Assembly (NCBI RefSeq): GCF_018476525.1
Contig: NZ_JAHCST010000007.1
Location: 124,001-188,000 of the forward strand
Length of the DNA: 64,000 nucleotides
Source: Acrocarpospora catenulata
Lineage (GTDB): Bacteria; Actinomycetota; Actinomycetes; Streptosporangiales; Streptosporangiaceae
Direction of reading: 5' to 3'
Shown here: in pieces, positions 49,752 through 59,188 of the stretch
Numbering within the stretch: position 1 is the first letter of the stretch
Layout: each line of letters starts with the position of its first letter
Program-made: the position numbers and the translations under genes
The notes under the pieces: model-generated
What the model saw: only the letters and a program-made list of their open reading frames with translations
Databases searched by the model: none
What the model was told of the DNA's origin: nothing

Positions 49752-51592
49752 GCACCGCCCTGCTGGCCGGCCTCGACCAGCTCCTGCTCATCCTGGCCGC
49801 CGCCGTCTGGGCGGCGGCGGCCGGGGTGTCCATCGCCCGGCGCGCCGGGAACCCGCTCGCCGTGGCACTGGTCGCCGCGGCGTTGCTGGTGACGGCGCTC
49901 CGGGTGCTCACCACGGTCCTGCTGGCCGGGTCCGGCTGGTGGTTCGTGGCCGAGAAGGTCCTGCTGGCGCTGCCGCTGCTGGTGGCGCCCGCCGTGGCCT
50001 CGGCGGCGGTGAGCCTGCCCGCGCTGATCCGGGGCGGGCCGGTGCCGCCGCCGCGGCTGCTCCCCCTCGCGCTGGCCGCGATCGGCGCGGTGGCGGGGGT
50101 CGCCTGCGCGATCGTGATCGGCTACCCGGTCACGGTCGCGGCGGCGGTCGTGCTGCTGCTCGCCGTCGGGGGCGCGTCCGCGCTGGCCTACCGGATCCTG
50201 GCGGGCCGCACCGGCGACCGGTGGCGGCTGGCCGGGACGGCGGTGCTGCTGCTGGCCGTGGCCTGGACGGCCTCGGCCGCCTTCGCCGGCACGCCGCTGC
50301 ACGCCGGACACGAGCAGACCGCCTCCGCCGGGCGGAGCGTCACCCAGTTCACCGGCGTGCGCGCGCCGGACGCCCGCAGGTTCACGCTCACCGCCCAGGC
50401 CCGCACGATCACCTTCCCGTCCGGCCGCGCCGTGGAGGCCTGGACCTTCAACGGCCAGTCCCCCGGCCCCACCCTCCGGGTCCGCCAGGGCGAGCACGTC
50501 GAGGTGACCCTCCGCAACGAACTGCCCGGCCAGCAGGCCGTCACCATTCACTGGCACGGGTACGACGTGCCCAGCGCCGAGGACGGGGTGCCCGGGGTGA
50601 CCCAGGACGCCGTCCTGCCCGGCGGCAGCCACGTGTACCGGTTCCAGGCCACCGATCCCGGGACGTACTGGTACCACAGCCACCAGAACTCCAGCGTCGC
50701 CGTCGCCAAGGGCCTGTTCGGCCTGCTCATCGTGGAACCCGCCGACGGTGACCACACGGTGGCCCTGCACTCCTTCGGCGCGGGAATGACCATGGCCGTG
50801 GACGACCAGCCCCCGTCGGACGCCCTGGTCAAGACCACCATCCCGCCCGGCAGCCCGGTACGGCTCCGCGTGGTCGACACCAACAGCCTCCCGATCGAAC
50901 TGGGCCTCACCGGGGTCGCCTACCGGCTGGCCGCCGTGGACGGAACCGACGTCCCCGGGGCCACCGAACTGAACGGCGGCCGGTTGCGCCTGGCGGCAGG
51001 GGGCAGGTACGACCTGACCTTCACCATGCCTTCCGGGCCGGTCTACCTGGACGTCCAGGGCCATCCCGGTCTGCTCGTCAACGGGGACACCCCGCCACCG
51101 GCGGCCACCGGGCCGACGCTGGACATCACCGCCTACGGCTCCCCCACCGCCACCCCCGGCCGGTACGACCAGGAGATCACCTGGGTGCTGGACCGCACCT
51201 TCGCCATGGTCGACGGCCTGCCCCGGCTGGCGTACACGGTCAACGGCAAGGGCTTCCCCAACATCCCCACCCCCCTCGTGCGGGAGGGCCAGCGGGTGCT
51301 GATCCGGGTGGTCAACCGGAGCGGCGACACCCATCCGATGCATCCGCACGGCCACCACGTCCAGGTCGTGTCCAAGAACGGCAGGCCCGCCAACGGGATC
51401 TGGATGGACACCTTCGACGTGCGCCCCGGCGAGGTCTGGGAGGTGGCCCTGACCGCCGACAACCCGGGGATGTGGATGTCGCACTGCCACGACCTGGCGC
51501 ACGCCGTCCAGGGGATGGAGTTCCACCTCGCCTACGAGGGGGTCACCAGCCCGTACGACCTGGGCGGGCCCGCTGGGAACCACCCCGCCTAA
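49748..51592 (+). CDS. Membrane-anchored multicopper oxidase
   Basis: The 614-aa protein begins with about six membrane helices (residues 1-175) and continues with a multicopper oxidase region. Copper motifs are TIHWHGYD, YWYHSHQNSS, HPMHPHGHHVQV and MWMSHCHDLAHAVQGMEFHL; the last contains the type 1 Cys flanked by type 2/3 His. Such enzymes oxidise metal ions or phenols with four-electron oxygen reduction, here outside the cell. GTG 49748 overlaps the DUF6220 stop. The 3' end overlaps the convergent response-regulator gene by 4 bp. Confidence 0.92.
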   Translation: MSTALLAGLDQLLLILAAAVWAAAAGVSIARRAGNPLAVALVAAALLVTALRVLTTVLLAGSGWWFVAEKVLLALPLLVAPAVASAAVSLPALIRGGPVPPPRLLPLALAAIGAVAGVACAIVIGYPVTVAAAVVLLLAVGGASALAYRILAGRTGDRWRLAGTAVLLLAVAWTASAAFAGTPLHAGHEQTASAGRSVTQFTGVRAPDARRFTLTAQARTITFPSGRAVEAWTFNGQSPGPTLRVRQGEHVEVTLRNELPGQQAVTIHWHGYDVPSAEDGVPGVTQDAVLPGGSHVYRFQATDPGTYWYHSHQNSSVAVAKGLFGLLIVEPADGDHTVALHSFGAGMTMAVDDQPPSDALVKTTIPPGSPVRLRVVDTNSLPIELGLTGVAYRLAAVDGTDVPGATELNGGRLRLAAGGRYDLTFTMPSGPVYLDVQGHPGLLVNGDTPPPAATGPTLDITAYGSPTATPGRYDQEITWVLDRTFAMVDGLPRLAYTVNGKGFPNIPTPLVREGQRVLIRVVNRSGDTHPMHPHGHHVQVVSKNGRPANGIWMDTFDVRPGEVWEVALTADNPGMWMSHCHDLAHAVQGMEFHLAYEGVTSPYDLGGPAGNHPA

Positions 51593-52236
51593 GAACGGAG
51601 GTAGGCCAGCACCGCAAGGACCCGGCGGTGCTGGTCGGTGTCGTCGGCGTACAGGTTGAGTTTCACGAAGATGCCCCGGATGTGCTTCTCGACCGCGCCC
51701 TCGGTGACCACCAGTTCGCGGGAGATGGCCGGGTTGGAGCGGCCCTCCGCCATCAGCGCCAGCACCTGCCGCTCGCGCGGGGTCAGCGAGGCCAGCGGGT
51801 CGTCGCGGCGGCGGCGGACCATCAGCTGCGCCACCACCTGAGGGTCGAATACGGTCCCGCCCCCGGCCACCCGGCGCAGGCCGGACATGAACTCCTCCAC
51901 GTCGACCACCCGGTCCTTCAGCAGGTAGCCGACGGCGCCCCTGGCGTCGGCCAGCAGGTCGTCGGCGTAGGAGACCTCGACGTACTGGGAGAGGATGAGC
52001 ACCGGAGCGCCCGGCACCTTCTGCCGGGCCGCCACCGCCGCCCGCAGGCCCTCGTCGGTGAAGCTGGGCGGCATGCGCACGTCCACCACCGACACGTCGG
52101 GCCGGTGCTCGGCGACCGCGGCCACCAGCTCATCGCCGGTGCCCACCGCCGCCACCACCTGACAGCCGAACTCCTCAAGCAGGCGGACCAGGCCTTCGCG
52201 GATGAGCACCGCGTCGTCCGCCACCACTACCCGCAC
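51589..52236 (-). CDS. NarL/LuxR-type response regulator
   Basis: The 215-aa protein (GTG start) has a receiver domain with phospho-acceptor Asp52 (SVVDVRMP), acidic DD near residues 7-8 and Lys107 (YLLKDR). A C-terminal LuxR helix-turn-helix follows (LTPRERQVLALMAEGRSNPAISRELVVTEGAVEKHIRGIFVKLNL). It overlaps the 3' end of the histidine kinase gene by 10 bp. Convergence with the multicopper oxidase gene hints at a link but does not prove it. Confidence 0.93.
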   Translation of the reverse strand: MRVVVADDAVLIREGLVRLLEEFGCQVVAAVGTGDELVAAVAEHRPDVSVVDVRMPPSFTDEGLRAAVAARQKVPGAPVLILSQYVEVSYADDLLADARGAVGYLLKDRVVDVEEFMSGLRRVAGGGTVFDPQVVAQLMVRRRRDDPLASLTPRERQVLALMAEGRSNPAISRELVVTEGAVEKHIRGIFVKLNLYADDTDQHRRVLAVLAYLRS

Positions 52237-53474
52237 GGCACCTCCGCCACGATCATCGTCGGCCCGCCCGCCGGGGAGCGCACCGCCAGCTCGCCGTCCA
52301 CCCCGCGCAGCCGGTCGGCCAGACCGGACAGGCCGTGTCCCTTGGCGACGTGCGCGCCGCCGACCCCATCATCGCCGATGGTGAGCAGCAGCGTGTCGTC
52401 CACCCGGACCAGGGTGACCGTACACAGGGTGGCCCGGCTGTGCTTGGCCACGTTGGTGAGCGCCTCAGCGGTGACGAAATAGACGGTGTTCTCCACCAGC
52501 GCCGGGAACCGCTCCTCGGTGCGCACGTCCAGCTCCACGGGGACGGTGCACCGCCCGGCCAGCGCGGCCAGCGCCGGGGCCAGGCCGCGGTCGGCCAGGA
52601 TCGGCGGCGCGATGCCCCGGGAGAGGGCGCGCAGCTCGTCCAGGGTCTCCCTGGTCGCCTTGATGGCCTGGCCGATGGTGGCGCTGGCGGCGCCGGCGTC
52701 CCGCTCCAGCTCCCGCTGGGCCCGGGACAGCTCCATGGCCAGGTGCACCAGCCGCTGCTGCGGCCCGTCGTGGATGTCCCGCTCCAGCCGGCGCAGCGCG
52801 TTGGCCTCGGCGTGCGCGGCCGCCTGCCGGCCCTCGGTCAGGTCGTCGATGCGCTCGCGCAGCTCGGCCACCCCGGTCAGCAGGCTCCTGCCCAGGCCGG
52901 CCTGGAGTACGGCCATGCCCCGGATCACCGGGTAGAGGGTGATCAGGAAGAGCAGACCCATCGTCACGTACCAGACGGAGTTGATCCCGTAGCCGTCGCC
53001 CAGGCCGAGCAGTTCGGGCAGCTCGGTGTTGCCGGGGATGCGGCTGGTGAGCCAGCCGTACAGGGGGTAGGTGATGCCGGCCACCGCCGCCGCCCACCAG
53101 GTGATCGCCACACAGAAGGTGGCCGTCGCGACCGGGAAGTTGACCAGGCCGTGCAGCACGTCCAGCCAGCCCTGACCGCTCATCAGCGGCTGGACGGACC
53201 GGCGCAGCCAGCCGGACTCCGGCGGCGGCTCCGGGTAGCGCGGGCGGGCCGCCTCGCGGCCGAGCACCCCGGACAGCCGGGCACGCTCCAGGTCGGCCAG
53301 GCCGCGGGCGGTCAGCAGGGTCAGGGCCAGGATGGGCACGCCCACCCAGATGACCACCAGGCTGGCACCGACCGACAGGCCGGTGACGAGCAGCACGAAG
53401 GAGATGATCCCCAGGGGGAAGCCGAGCAGGAGGTAGCCGGTGTCGGTTACCAGGCGGCGAGTCAGGGTTCTCAT
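52227..53474 (-). CDS. Sensor histidine kinase (HisKA_3 type)
   Basis: ATG 53474 (MRTLTRRLVTDTGYLLLGFPLGIISFVLL) gives 415 aa. The N-terminal half is a membrane sensor domain with four helices. The C-terminal half has HisKA_3 (RLERDIHDGPQQRLVHLAMELSRAQRELE, phosphorylated His) and a GHKL ATPase (FVTAEALTNVAKHSRATLCTV ... IGDDGVGGAHVAKGHGLSGLADRL). It pairs with the response regulator just downstream. The signal is unknown. Confidence 0.93.
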   Translation of the reverse strand: MRTLTRRLVTDTGYLLLGFPLGIISFVLLVTGLSVGASLVVIWVGVPILALTLLTARGLADLERARLSGVLGREAARPRYPEPPPESGWLRRSVQPLMSGQGWLDVLHGLVNFPVATATFCVAITWWAAAVAGITYPLYGWLTSRIPGNTELPELLGLGDGYGINSVWYVTMGLLFLITLYPVIRGMAVLQAGLGRSLLTGVAELRERIDDLTEGRQAAAHAEANALRRLERDIHDGPQQRLVHLAMELSRAQRELERDAGAASATIGQAIKATRETLDELRALSRGIAPPILADRGLAPALAALAGRCTVPVELDVRTEERFPALVENTVYFVTAEALTNVAKHSRATLCTVTLVRVDDTLLLTIGDDGVGGAHVAKGHGLSGLADRLRGVDGELAVRSPAGGPTMIVAEVPCG

Positions 53475-53545
53475 GGCTCTCAAACTAGGATTTTCGTTCC
53501 TTGCCAACGAGCCGGTCCACCGCCCAGCCAAAGGTAGGGCAGACC

Positions 53546-54955
53546 CTACTTCTTCTTCCGCTTCTCCCGGATCTTCATGCTCACCTCGATCGGCGAACCG
53601 GCGAACCCGAACTCCTCCCGCAGCCGGCGCTCGATGAACCGCCGGTAGGTCTCCTCCAGGAAGCCCGAGGTGAAGAGCACGAACTTGGGCGGCTCCACGG
53701 ACGCCTGGGTGGCGAACAGGATCTTGGGCTGCTTGCCGCCCCGAACCGGCGGCGGGGTGGCCTGCACCAGCTCGGTGAGGAACTGGTTGAGCCGCGCGGT
53801 CGGCACCCGGGTGCCCCACGACTCGATGGCCAGCTCCAGCGCCGGGACCAGCTTCTCCACGTGCCGCCCGGTGCGGGCGGAGATGTTCACCCGGAGCGCC
53901 CACGGCGTGCGCACCAGCTGCCGCTCGATCTCCTTCTCCAGGTAGTACCGGCGGTCCTCGTCCACCAGGTCCCACTTGTTGAAGGCCACCACCATGGCCC
54001 GGCCTGACTCGATGACCAGCGAGAGAATGCGCAGGTCCTGCTCGGTCAGCACCTCGGAGGCGTCGATCAGCACGATCGCCACCTCGGCCCGCTCCAGCGC
54101 GGCCCGGGTGCGCATGGCCGCGTAGAAGTCGGCGCCCTTCAGCTCCCGGTCCCGCCGCCGGATGCCGGCCGTGTCGATGAACCGCCAGGTCTTGCCGCCC
54201 AGCTCGACCAGCTCGTCCACCGGGTCCCTGGTGGTGCCCGCCATCGGGTCCACCAGCACCCGCTCCTCCCCGGCCACCCGGTTGAGCAGCGAGGACTTGC
54301 CCACGTTCGGCTTGCCGAGCAGGGCCACCCGGCGCGGGCCGCGCCGCTCGCCGAACGTCTGCGGCGGGGTCGCGGGCAGCGCGTCGAGCACCACGTCGAG
54401 CAGGTCGCCGCTGGCCCGGCCGTGCAGCGCGGAGACCGGGTACGGCTCGCCCAGGCCGAGCGACCAGAGCTCGCCCGCCTCCAGCTCCTGCATCTGGTTG
54501 TCCACCTTGTTGGCGGTCAGCACCACCGGCTTGCCGGAGCGGCGGAGCACCGCCCCGACCGCCTCGTCGGAGTCGGTGATGCCGACGCTGGCGTCCACCA
54601 CGAACATGATCACATCGGCCAGCTCGGCCGCGATCTGCGCCTGCTCGGCGATCTTCAGCGCCATGCCGGTGGCATCCGGATCCCAGCCGCCGGTGTCCAC
54701 CAGGGTGAACCGGCGGCCCCGCCAGTTGGCCTCGTAGGTCACCCGGTCCCTGGTCACGCCAGGCACGTCCTCCACGACCGCCTCCCGGCGGCCGATGATG
54801 CGGTTGACCAGAGTGGACTTGCCCACGTTCGGGCGGCCGACCACGGCCACCACCGGCAGCGGGCCAGAGTCCTGCTGTTCTGAGGTGGGCTCGCCTTCCA
54901 GTTCGTCGAGCTCGTCCTCGATCCAGCCGTCGTCGTCGTACTCCCCCGCGCTCAT
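53546..54955 (-). CDS. der: Ribosome-associated GTPase Der (EngA)
   Basis: ATG 54955 gives 469 aa with two G domains in tandem: [14 protein letters not shown] with DTGGWD and NKVD, then [14 protein letters not shown] with DTAGIRRR and NKWD. A C-terminal KH-like domain ([16 protein letters not shown] ... [30 protein letters not shown]-like) follows. It acts in 50S ribosomal subunit assembly. It lies 31 bp downstream of cmk, the usual actinobacterial order. An acidic N-terminal leader ([19 protein letters not shown]) is common in this phylum. Confidence 0.96.
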   Translation of the reverse strand: MSAGEYDDDGWIEDELDELEGEPTSEQQDSGPLPVVAVVGRPNVGKSTLVNRIIGRREAVVEDVPGVTRDRVTYEANWRGRRFTLVDTGGWDPDATGMALKIAEQAQIAAELADVIMFVVDASVGITDSDEAVGAVLRRSGKPVVLTANKVDNQMQELEAGELWSLGLGEPYPVSALHGRASGDLLDVVLDALPATPPQTFGERRGPRRVALLGKPNVGKSSLLNRVAGEERVLVDPMAGTTRDPVDELVELGGKTWRFIDTAGIRRRDRELKGADFYAAMRTRAALERAEVAIVLIDASEVLTEQDLRILSLVIESGRAMVVAFNKWDLVDEDRRYYLEKEIERQLVRTPWALRVNISARTGRHVEKLVPALELAIESWGTRVPTARLNQFLTELVQATPPPVRGGKQPKILFATQASVEPPKFVLFTSGFLEETYRRFIERRLREEFGFAGSPIEVSMKIREKRKKK

Positions 54956-54986
54956 GATCGCGTGTTCCCTTTCACCGCGGCTGGAG

Positions 54987-55646
54987 TCAGCCGCGTTCCT
55001 TGACAAGTCTCAGCACCTCCGCGATGACCTCGTCGAGGGTCATCGGCGTGGTGTCCAGCTCCACCGCGTCGGCCGCCATGGCCAGCGGGTCGGTCTTCCT
55101 GGTCGAGTCGAGCGTGTCCCTGCGGGCCAGCTCGACCCGCTGGGCGGCCACCGTGGAGCCGGTCAGCTCGGCGTTGCGGCGCGTCGCGCGGGCCTCCTCG
55201 CTGGCCGTCAGATAGACCTTGACGGGCGCGTCCGGGGCCACCACGGTGCCGATGTCCCGGCCCTCCACCACGATGCCACCCGCGCCGATCAGCTCGCGCT
55301 GCAGGGCCACCAGGCGTTGCCGCACCTCGGGCACCGCGCTCACCGCCGACACCGCCCGGGTCACCTCCGCCGACCGGATCGGGCCGTCCGCCGGCTCGCC
55401 GTCCAGCCGCACGCCCGGCGCGTCGGGATCGGTGCTCATCTCCAGCCGGGGCTCGCCCGCGCGGGCGGCGATGGCGGCGGGGTCGGCCAGATCGACCTCG
55501 TGGGTCAGCATCCACCAGGTGACCGCCCGGTACATGGCCCCGGTGTCCAGGTACCGCAACCCCAGGGCACGGGCCACGCCGCGCGAGGCGCTCGACTTGC
55601 CCGACCCCGACGGCCCGTCCATCGCGACGACCAGACCCGACACCAC
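54987..55646 (-). CDS. cmk: (d)CMP kinase
   Basis: GTG 55646 ([29 protein letters not shown]) gives 219 aa, phosphorylating CMP and dCMP. Motifs are the P-loop [23 protein letters not shown] for nucleoside binding, and [30 protein letters not shown]. The frame is open further upstream to 55799, but that part lacks family sequence. It lies between tyrA and der in the conserved block. Confidence 0.94.
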   Translation of the reverse strand: MVSGLVVAMDGPSGSGKSSASRGVARALGLRYLDTGAMYRAVTWWMLTHEVDLADPAAIAARAGEPRLEMSTDPDAPGVRLDGEPADGPIRSAEVTRAVSAVSAVPEVRQRLVALQRELIGAGGIVVEGRDIGTVVAPDAPVKVYLTASEEARATRRNAELTGSTVAAQRVELARRDTLDSTRKTDPLAMAADAVELDTTPMTLDEVIAEVLRLVKERG

Positions 55647-55713
55647 GGCTCCCTTGCCCTTGAGTTTTCCGCTGCCCTTTGAGTTTTCCGCCACCCAAAG
55701 GTACCGGCAAACG

Positions 55714-56808
55714 CTAGGGAACCTGCCATCCGTGCTCGCGCAGCGCCGCCGCGAAGACCGCCGCCGCGGTCGGCTGCACCGACAGCTCCACGGCGCCAAG
55801 CGGCAGTCCCGGCACGTGCTCCAGGCGCACGTCCTCGATGCTCACCCCGACCTGCTCGGCCACCTGGAAGAGCCGGGCCAGCTCGCCCGGCCGGTCCCCG
55901 ATGACCACCTGCACCACCTCGTACCTACGGGCCGGGCCGCCGTGCTTGCCCGGAATGCGGCCGGTCCCGGCGGCCCCCCGGTGCAGCAGCTCGGTCACCG
56001 GCTCGATGGCGGCGCCTCCGGCGGCGAACTCGCGCAGCGCGCGGGCCGCCTCGGCCAGATCGTCCGCCACCGCCTCCAGGATGGCCGCCACCGGGCCCGC
56101 GTTGCCGGACAGGATGCCGGTCCACAGGCGCGGGTCGCTGGCCGCGATCCGGGTCACGTCCCGCACCCCCTGCCCCGACAGGCCCAGCGCCGTCTCCGAC
56201 GCCTCCGCCAGCCGGGCCGCCACCGCCGCCGAGGCCACGTGCGGCGCGTGCGAGATCACCGCCACCGCCTCGTCGTGCTCGGCCGCGTCCACGGTCACCG
56301 CGTTGGCCCCGCAGAGCGCCACCAGCTCCAGCACCGCCTGTACGGCCTCCGGCGCGCTCTCCGGGGCCGGGCAGAGCGCCCACGGCCGTCCCAGGAACAG
56401 GTCGGCCCTGGCCGCCCCCGGCCCCGAACGCTCCCGCCCGGCCAGCGGGTGCCCCGGCACGTACGTGGTCAGGTCGCAGCCGAGCTGCACGGCCTGGGCC
56501 AGCGGCAGCGCCTTGACGCTGGCCACGTCGGTGTACCAGCGGGCCGCGTCGTTCTTCTGCAGGCCGAGCAGCTCGTGTGCGACGAACTGCGGGGGCACCG
56601 CGATCACGGCCAGGTCCACCGGCCCGCGGTCCCCCGGGTGCCACTCCTCACCCGCGCCGAGCTCCCTGGCCAGCCGGAGCGCGCCGGGATCACGGTCGAC
56701 GAGGTAGACCCGAACCCCGCGGCGGCGCAGGGCCAGGGCGGCGGAGGTGCCGATCAGTCCGGTTCCGACGATGACAACGCTGGTGATGCCGCCCTGGTTC
56801 GGGGTCAT
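55714..56808 (-). CDS. tyrA: Prephenate dehydrogenase with ACT domain
   Basis: The 364-aa enzyme converts prephenate to 4-hydroxyphenylpyruvate for tyrosine synthesis. The NAD motif is VVIVGTGLIGTSAALALRRRG. Substrate residues lie in TDVASVKALPL, YVPGHPLAGRERSG and VISHAPHVASAAVA. A C-terminal ACT domain (EVVQVVIGDRPGELARLFQVAEQVGVSIEDVRLEHVPGLPLGAVELSV) is expected to bind an amino acid as a feedback signal. It lies 120 bp downstream of the chorismate mutase, so tyrosine synthesis genes are clustered. Confidence 0.94.
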   Translation of the reverse strand: MTPNQGGITSVVIVGTGLIGTSAALALRRRGVRVYLVDRDPGALRLARELGAGEEWHPGDRGPVDLAVIAVPPQFVAHELLGLQKNDAARWYTDVASVKALPLAQAVQLGCDLTTYVPGHPLAGRERSGPGAARADLFLGRPWALCPAPESAPEAVQAVLELVALCGANAVTVDAAEHDEAVAVISHAPHVASAAVAARLAEASETALGLSGQGVRDVTRIAASDPRLWTGILSGNAGPVAAILEAVADDLAEAARALREFAAGGAAIEPVTELLHRGAAGTGRIPGKHGGPARRYEVVQVVIGDRPGELARLFQVAEQVGVSIEDVRLEHVPGLPLGAVELSVQPTAAAVFAAALREHGWQVP

Positions 56809-56928
56809 GGTCCGGGGTTCCTCGGGATTCTTACCGTGCTCGTTCGGGTGCGATTTCCACTATGCGCCCTTGGCCCCGTCACATACCGGGCGGGCGAATT
56901 ACTGACTCGCTGACTGTTTTTTCCTTCG

Positions 56929-57288
56929 TTATTGCGCGATGTCCACCCGAAGGGCCACCGCGCCCCGGAGATAGACGTGCTGGATCTCCTGGCGCGGGCG
57001 GTCGGTGGCCACGTGGGCCATCAGCCGGACCACCCGCGGCAGCGCCCCCGGCACGTCGATCTCGCTGGCGCACAGCAACGGCACGTCGTGGAAGCCGAGC
57101 TTGCGCGCGGCCAGGGCGGGAAACTCGGCGGTCAGGTCGGGGGTGGCCGTGAAGATCACGCTGATGATCTCGTCGGTGGTGAGCCGGTTGCGCTCCATTA
57201 CCTCGCTGACGAGTTCTGTCGTGCCAGAGATGATCGCGTCACGGTCGTTGCCGTCCACCTGGATGGCCCCACGGATCGCCCGAACCAT
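56929..57288 (-). CDS. aroH: Chorismate mutase, AroH type
   Basis: The 119-aa protein is the beta-barrel (AroH) class of chorismate mutase: MVRAIRGAIQVDGNDRDAIISGTTELVSEVMERN, IISVIFTATPDLTAEFPALAARKLGFHDVPLLCASEIDVPGALPRVVRLMAHV, and HVYLRGAVALRVDI. Arg and Glu residues of the family's active site (RGAIQVD, LRGAVALR) are present. It makes prephenate for the next gene. It lies 34 bp downstream of rluB. Confidence 0.95.
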   Translation of the reverse strand: MVRAIRGAIQVDGNDRDAIISGTTELVSEVMERNRLTTDEIISVIFTATPDLTAEFPALAARKLGFHDVPLLCASEIDVPGALPRVVRLMAHVATDRPRQEIQHVYLRGAVALRVDIAQ

Positions 57289-57322
57289 TTTGTCCCCTTT
57301 AAGTGAATATCGTCGGGAAAGG

Positions 57323-59188
57323 CTACAGCTTTACCGCCGCGTAGAGCTCCCCCACTTCCTGAAGAGTCAGCGCCCGCACCGTACCGGGCTTCAACCGGCC
57401 CAGCTTCACCGGGCCGAACTCGATCCTGGCCAGATCGATCACGCGGTGCCCGGACTCCTCAAGCAGCCGGCGCACGATGTGCTTGCGGCCCTCGTGCAGG
57501 ACCACCTCCACCAGCGCCTGCTGGCCGTGCTCCTGGACGATGTGGAACTCGTCCACCTTGGCCAGGCCGTCCTCCAGCTCGATGCCCTTGCGGAGCACCC
57601 GGTGCAGGTCCCGGGAGACCGGGCCCGGCACCTTCGCCCAGTACTTCTTCTTCACCCCGTAGCTGGGGTGGGTCAGCCGGTGCGCCAGCTCGCCGTCGTT
57701 GGTGAGCAGCAGCAGACCCTCGGTCTCGGTGTCCAGGCGGCCGACGTGGAACAGGCGCGGGGCCAGCTCCTGGACGAAGTCCCGCAGGCAGCGGCGGCCC
57801 TCCGGGTCCTCCATGGTGCTGACCACGCCGATCGGCTTGTTCAGGGCGTAGTAGACCAGGTCGGGGGCGGTCGGGATGCGCTTGCCGTCCACGTGGATGA
57901 CCTGCTTGGCGGGGTCCACCCTGGCCCCGAACCGGCGCACCACCTGGCCGTCCACGGTGACCCGGCCGTCGCCGATCATGTCCTCGCAGGCGCGGCGGCT
58001 GGCCACGCCCGCCTGGGCGAGCACCTTCTGCAGCCGCTCGCCACCGGGGACCTCGGTGGTGTCACGCTCGTCGGTGTAGCCGGCGTCGTAGAAGTCCGGG
58101 TCGCGGCGCGGCTGGCGGGCGGACTTGAACGCTTCATCGGTCCCGCCAGGGCGCGCGGTACGGAAATCGCTGCGGGAGCTGTTACGTCCGAAACGGCCCC
58201 GGGAACCGCCGCCAAGGGTCTGGACGTCGCGGCGTGCGCCGCCCCGGTCGCCCCGGAAGCCGCCACGGTCATCGCCCGCCGGGCGGTCGTAGCGGGGACG
58301 GTCCTGACGGGGACGGTCCTGACGGGGACGGTCCTGGCCGGGACGGTCCTGGCGGGGGCGGTCCTGGCCGGGACGGCCGTAGTCGCGGTCACGGGAGCCC
58401 TCGCGGTTGCCCTCACGGTAGCCACGCGAGCCGCCGTCCCGGTCGTAGGAACGGTCGTTGGAGCGGCTGTCGCCGTAGCCACCGCGGCCGCCCTCCGGCC
58501 TGCCGTAGCGGGCGCGCGTCCCGCCGCCCTCGTTACGGCCCTCGCCGCGACCCTCACTGCGGCCCTCGTACCGCCGCTCGTTGCGGTCTTCGTACCGGCC
58601 CTCGTTCCGGTGCGGGCTGCGCTCCTCGCGCTCGGGGCGGGTGAACCGGCCCTGGGAACCGCGGCTGTCGTCGCCACGGCCGTAGCCGCGGTCCCGAGAG
58701 TCGGACCGGTTGTAGCCACGGTCCTGGGAGTCGGACCGGTTGTAACCGCGGTCCTGGGACTCGCCCCGGTTGTAGCCACGGTCTTGAGAGTCGCCCCGGT
58801 TGTAGCCGCGTGACTCGGAGCGGCCGTAGGAGCCCCGTACGTCCTCGCGGGAGCGGTCGCGCCCGTAACCGCCCCGGCCGCCGTCACGGGCGTCCCTGCG
58901 GCCGTAGGAGTCCCGGGAGGCGCCACGGTCGTCACGCGGGCCGTCGTAGGAGCGCTCGCGGGGGCCGTCGTAGGGGCGGCGGTCGGCGGAGCCTCGCTCG
59001 TCGCGTCGATCGCTCCGCTCGCGGGGGGCGGGCCGGCCGTACCCACCGCGGTTGCCACCGCTGTTACCGCCGCGGTTGCCGTCGCGGTCGGCGCGGAAGG
59101 AGGGACGGCCGTCGCGGCCGCCTCGGGGGGCGCCGCCGCTGCGGCCTCGACCGCGTCCATCACCGGACGGGGTGCTGTGCTTGTTCAC
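57323..59188 (-). CDS. rluB: 23S rRNA pseudouridine synthase RluB with long RG-rich N terminus
   Basis: The catalytic part (about residues 375-621) has an S4 RNA-binding domain (ERLQKVLAQAGVASRRACEDMIGDGRVTVDGQVVRRFG) and the pseudouridine synthase motif GRLDTETEGLLLLTNDG, with catalytic Asp near 482. The first 370 residues are a low-complexity Arg/Gly/Asp/Ser/Tyr-rich region with internal repeats (RGYNRSDSQD units; RPRQD/RPGQD units), probably disordered and RNA-binding. GTG 59188 overlaps the scpB stop (GTGA). The extension is far longer than typical. Confidence 0.93.
   Translation of the reverse strand: MNKHSTPSGDGRGRGRSGGAPRGGRDGRPSFRADRDGNRGGNSGGNRGGYGRPAPRERSDRRDERGSADRRPYDGPRERSYDGPRDDRGASRDSYGRRDARDGGRGGYGRDRSREDVRGSYGRSESRGYNRGDSQDRGYNRGESQDRGYNRSDSQDRGYNRSDSRDRGYGRGDDSRGSQGRFTRPEREERSPHRNEGRYEDRNERRYEGRSEGRGEGRNEGGGTRARYGRPEGGRGGYGDSRSNDRSYDRDGGSRGYREGNREGSRDRDYGRPGQDRPRQDRPGQDRPRQDRPRQDRPRYDRPAGDDRGGFRGDRGGARRDVQTLGGGSRGRFGRNSSRSDFRTARPGGTDEAFKSARQPRRDPDFYDAGYTDERDTTEVPGGERLQKVLAQAGVASRRACEDMIGDGRVTVDGQVVRRFGARVDPAKQVIHVDGKRIPTAPDLVYYALNKPIGVVSTMEDPEGRRCLRDFVQELAPRLFHVGRLDTETEGLLLLTNDGELAHRLTHPSYGVKKKYWAKVPGPVSRDLHRVLRKGIELEDGLAKVDEFHIVQEHGQQALVEVVLHEGRKHIVRRLLEESGHRVIDLARIEFGPVKLGRLKPGTVRALTLQEVGELYAAVKL
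58293..58376 (-). repeat. 15-bp coding repeats (RPxQD) in rluB
   Basis: Five to six imperfect 15-bp units encode RP-R/G-QD in the rluB N-terminal extension. They create a short-period repeat in the DNA. Confidence 0.75.
58679..58798 (-). repeat. Four 30-bp coding repeats (RGYNRxDSQD) in rluB
   Basis: Units start at 58679, 58709, 58739 and 58769, with consensus beginning GTTGTAGCCACGGTC on the plus strand. They encode RGYN-R-x-[DE]SQD on the minus strand. A partial fifth unit follows at 58799. Confidence 0.85.

Noticed and set aside
52227-53975. Extended 582-aa version of the histidine kinase
   Set aside because: The part upstream of ATG 53474 is antisense to der and lacks protein-like sequence; the membrane sensor begins at ATG 53474.
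58679-58798. CRISPR-like array of regular 30-bp repeats
   Set aside because: The repeats are contiguous without spacers, stay in frame with rluB and encode a peptide repeat. No cas genes are present.
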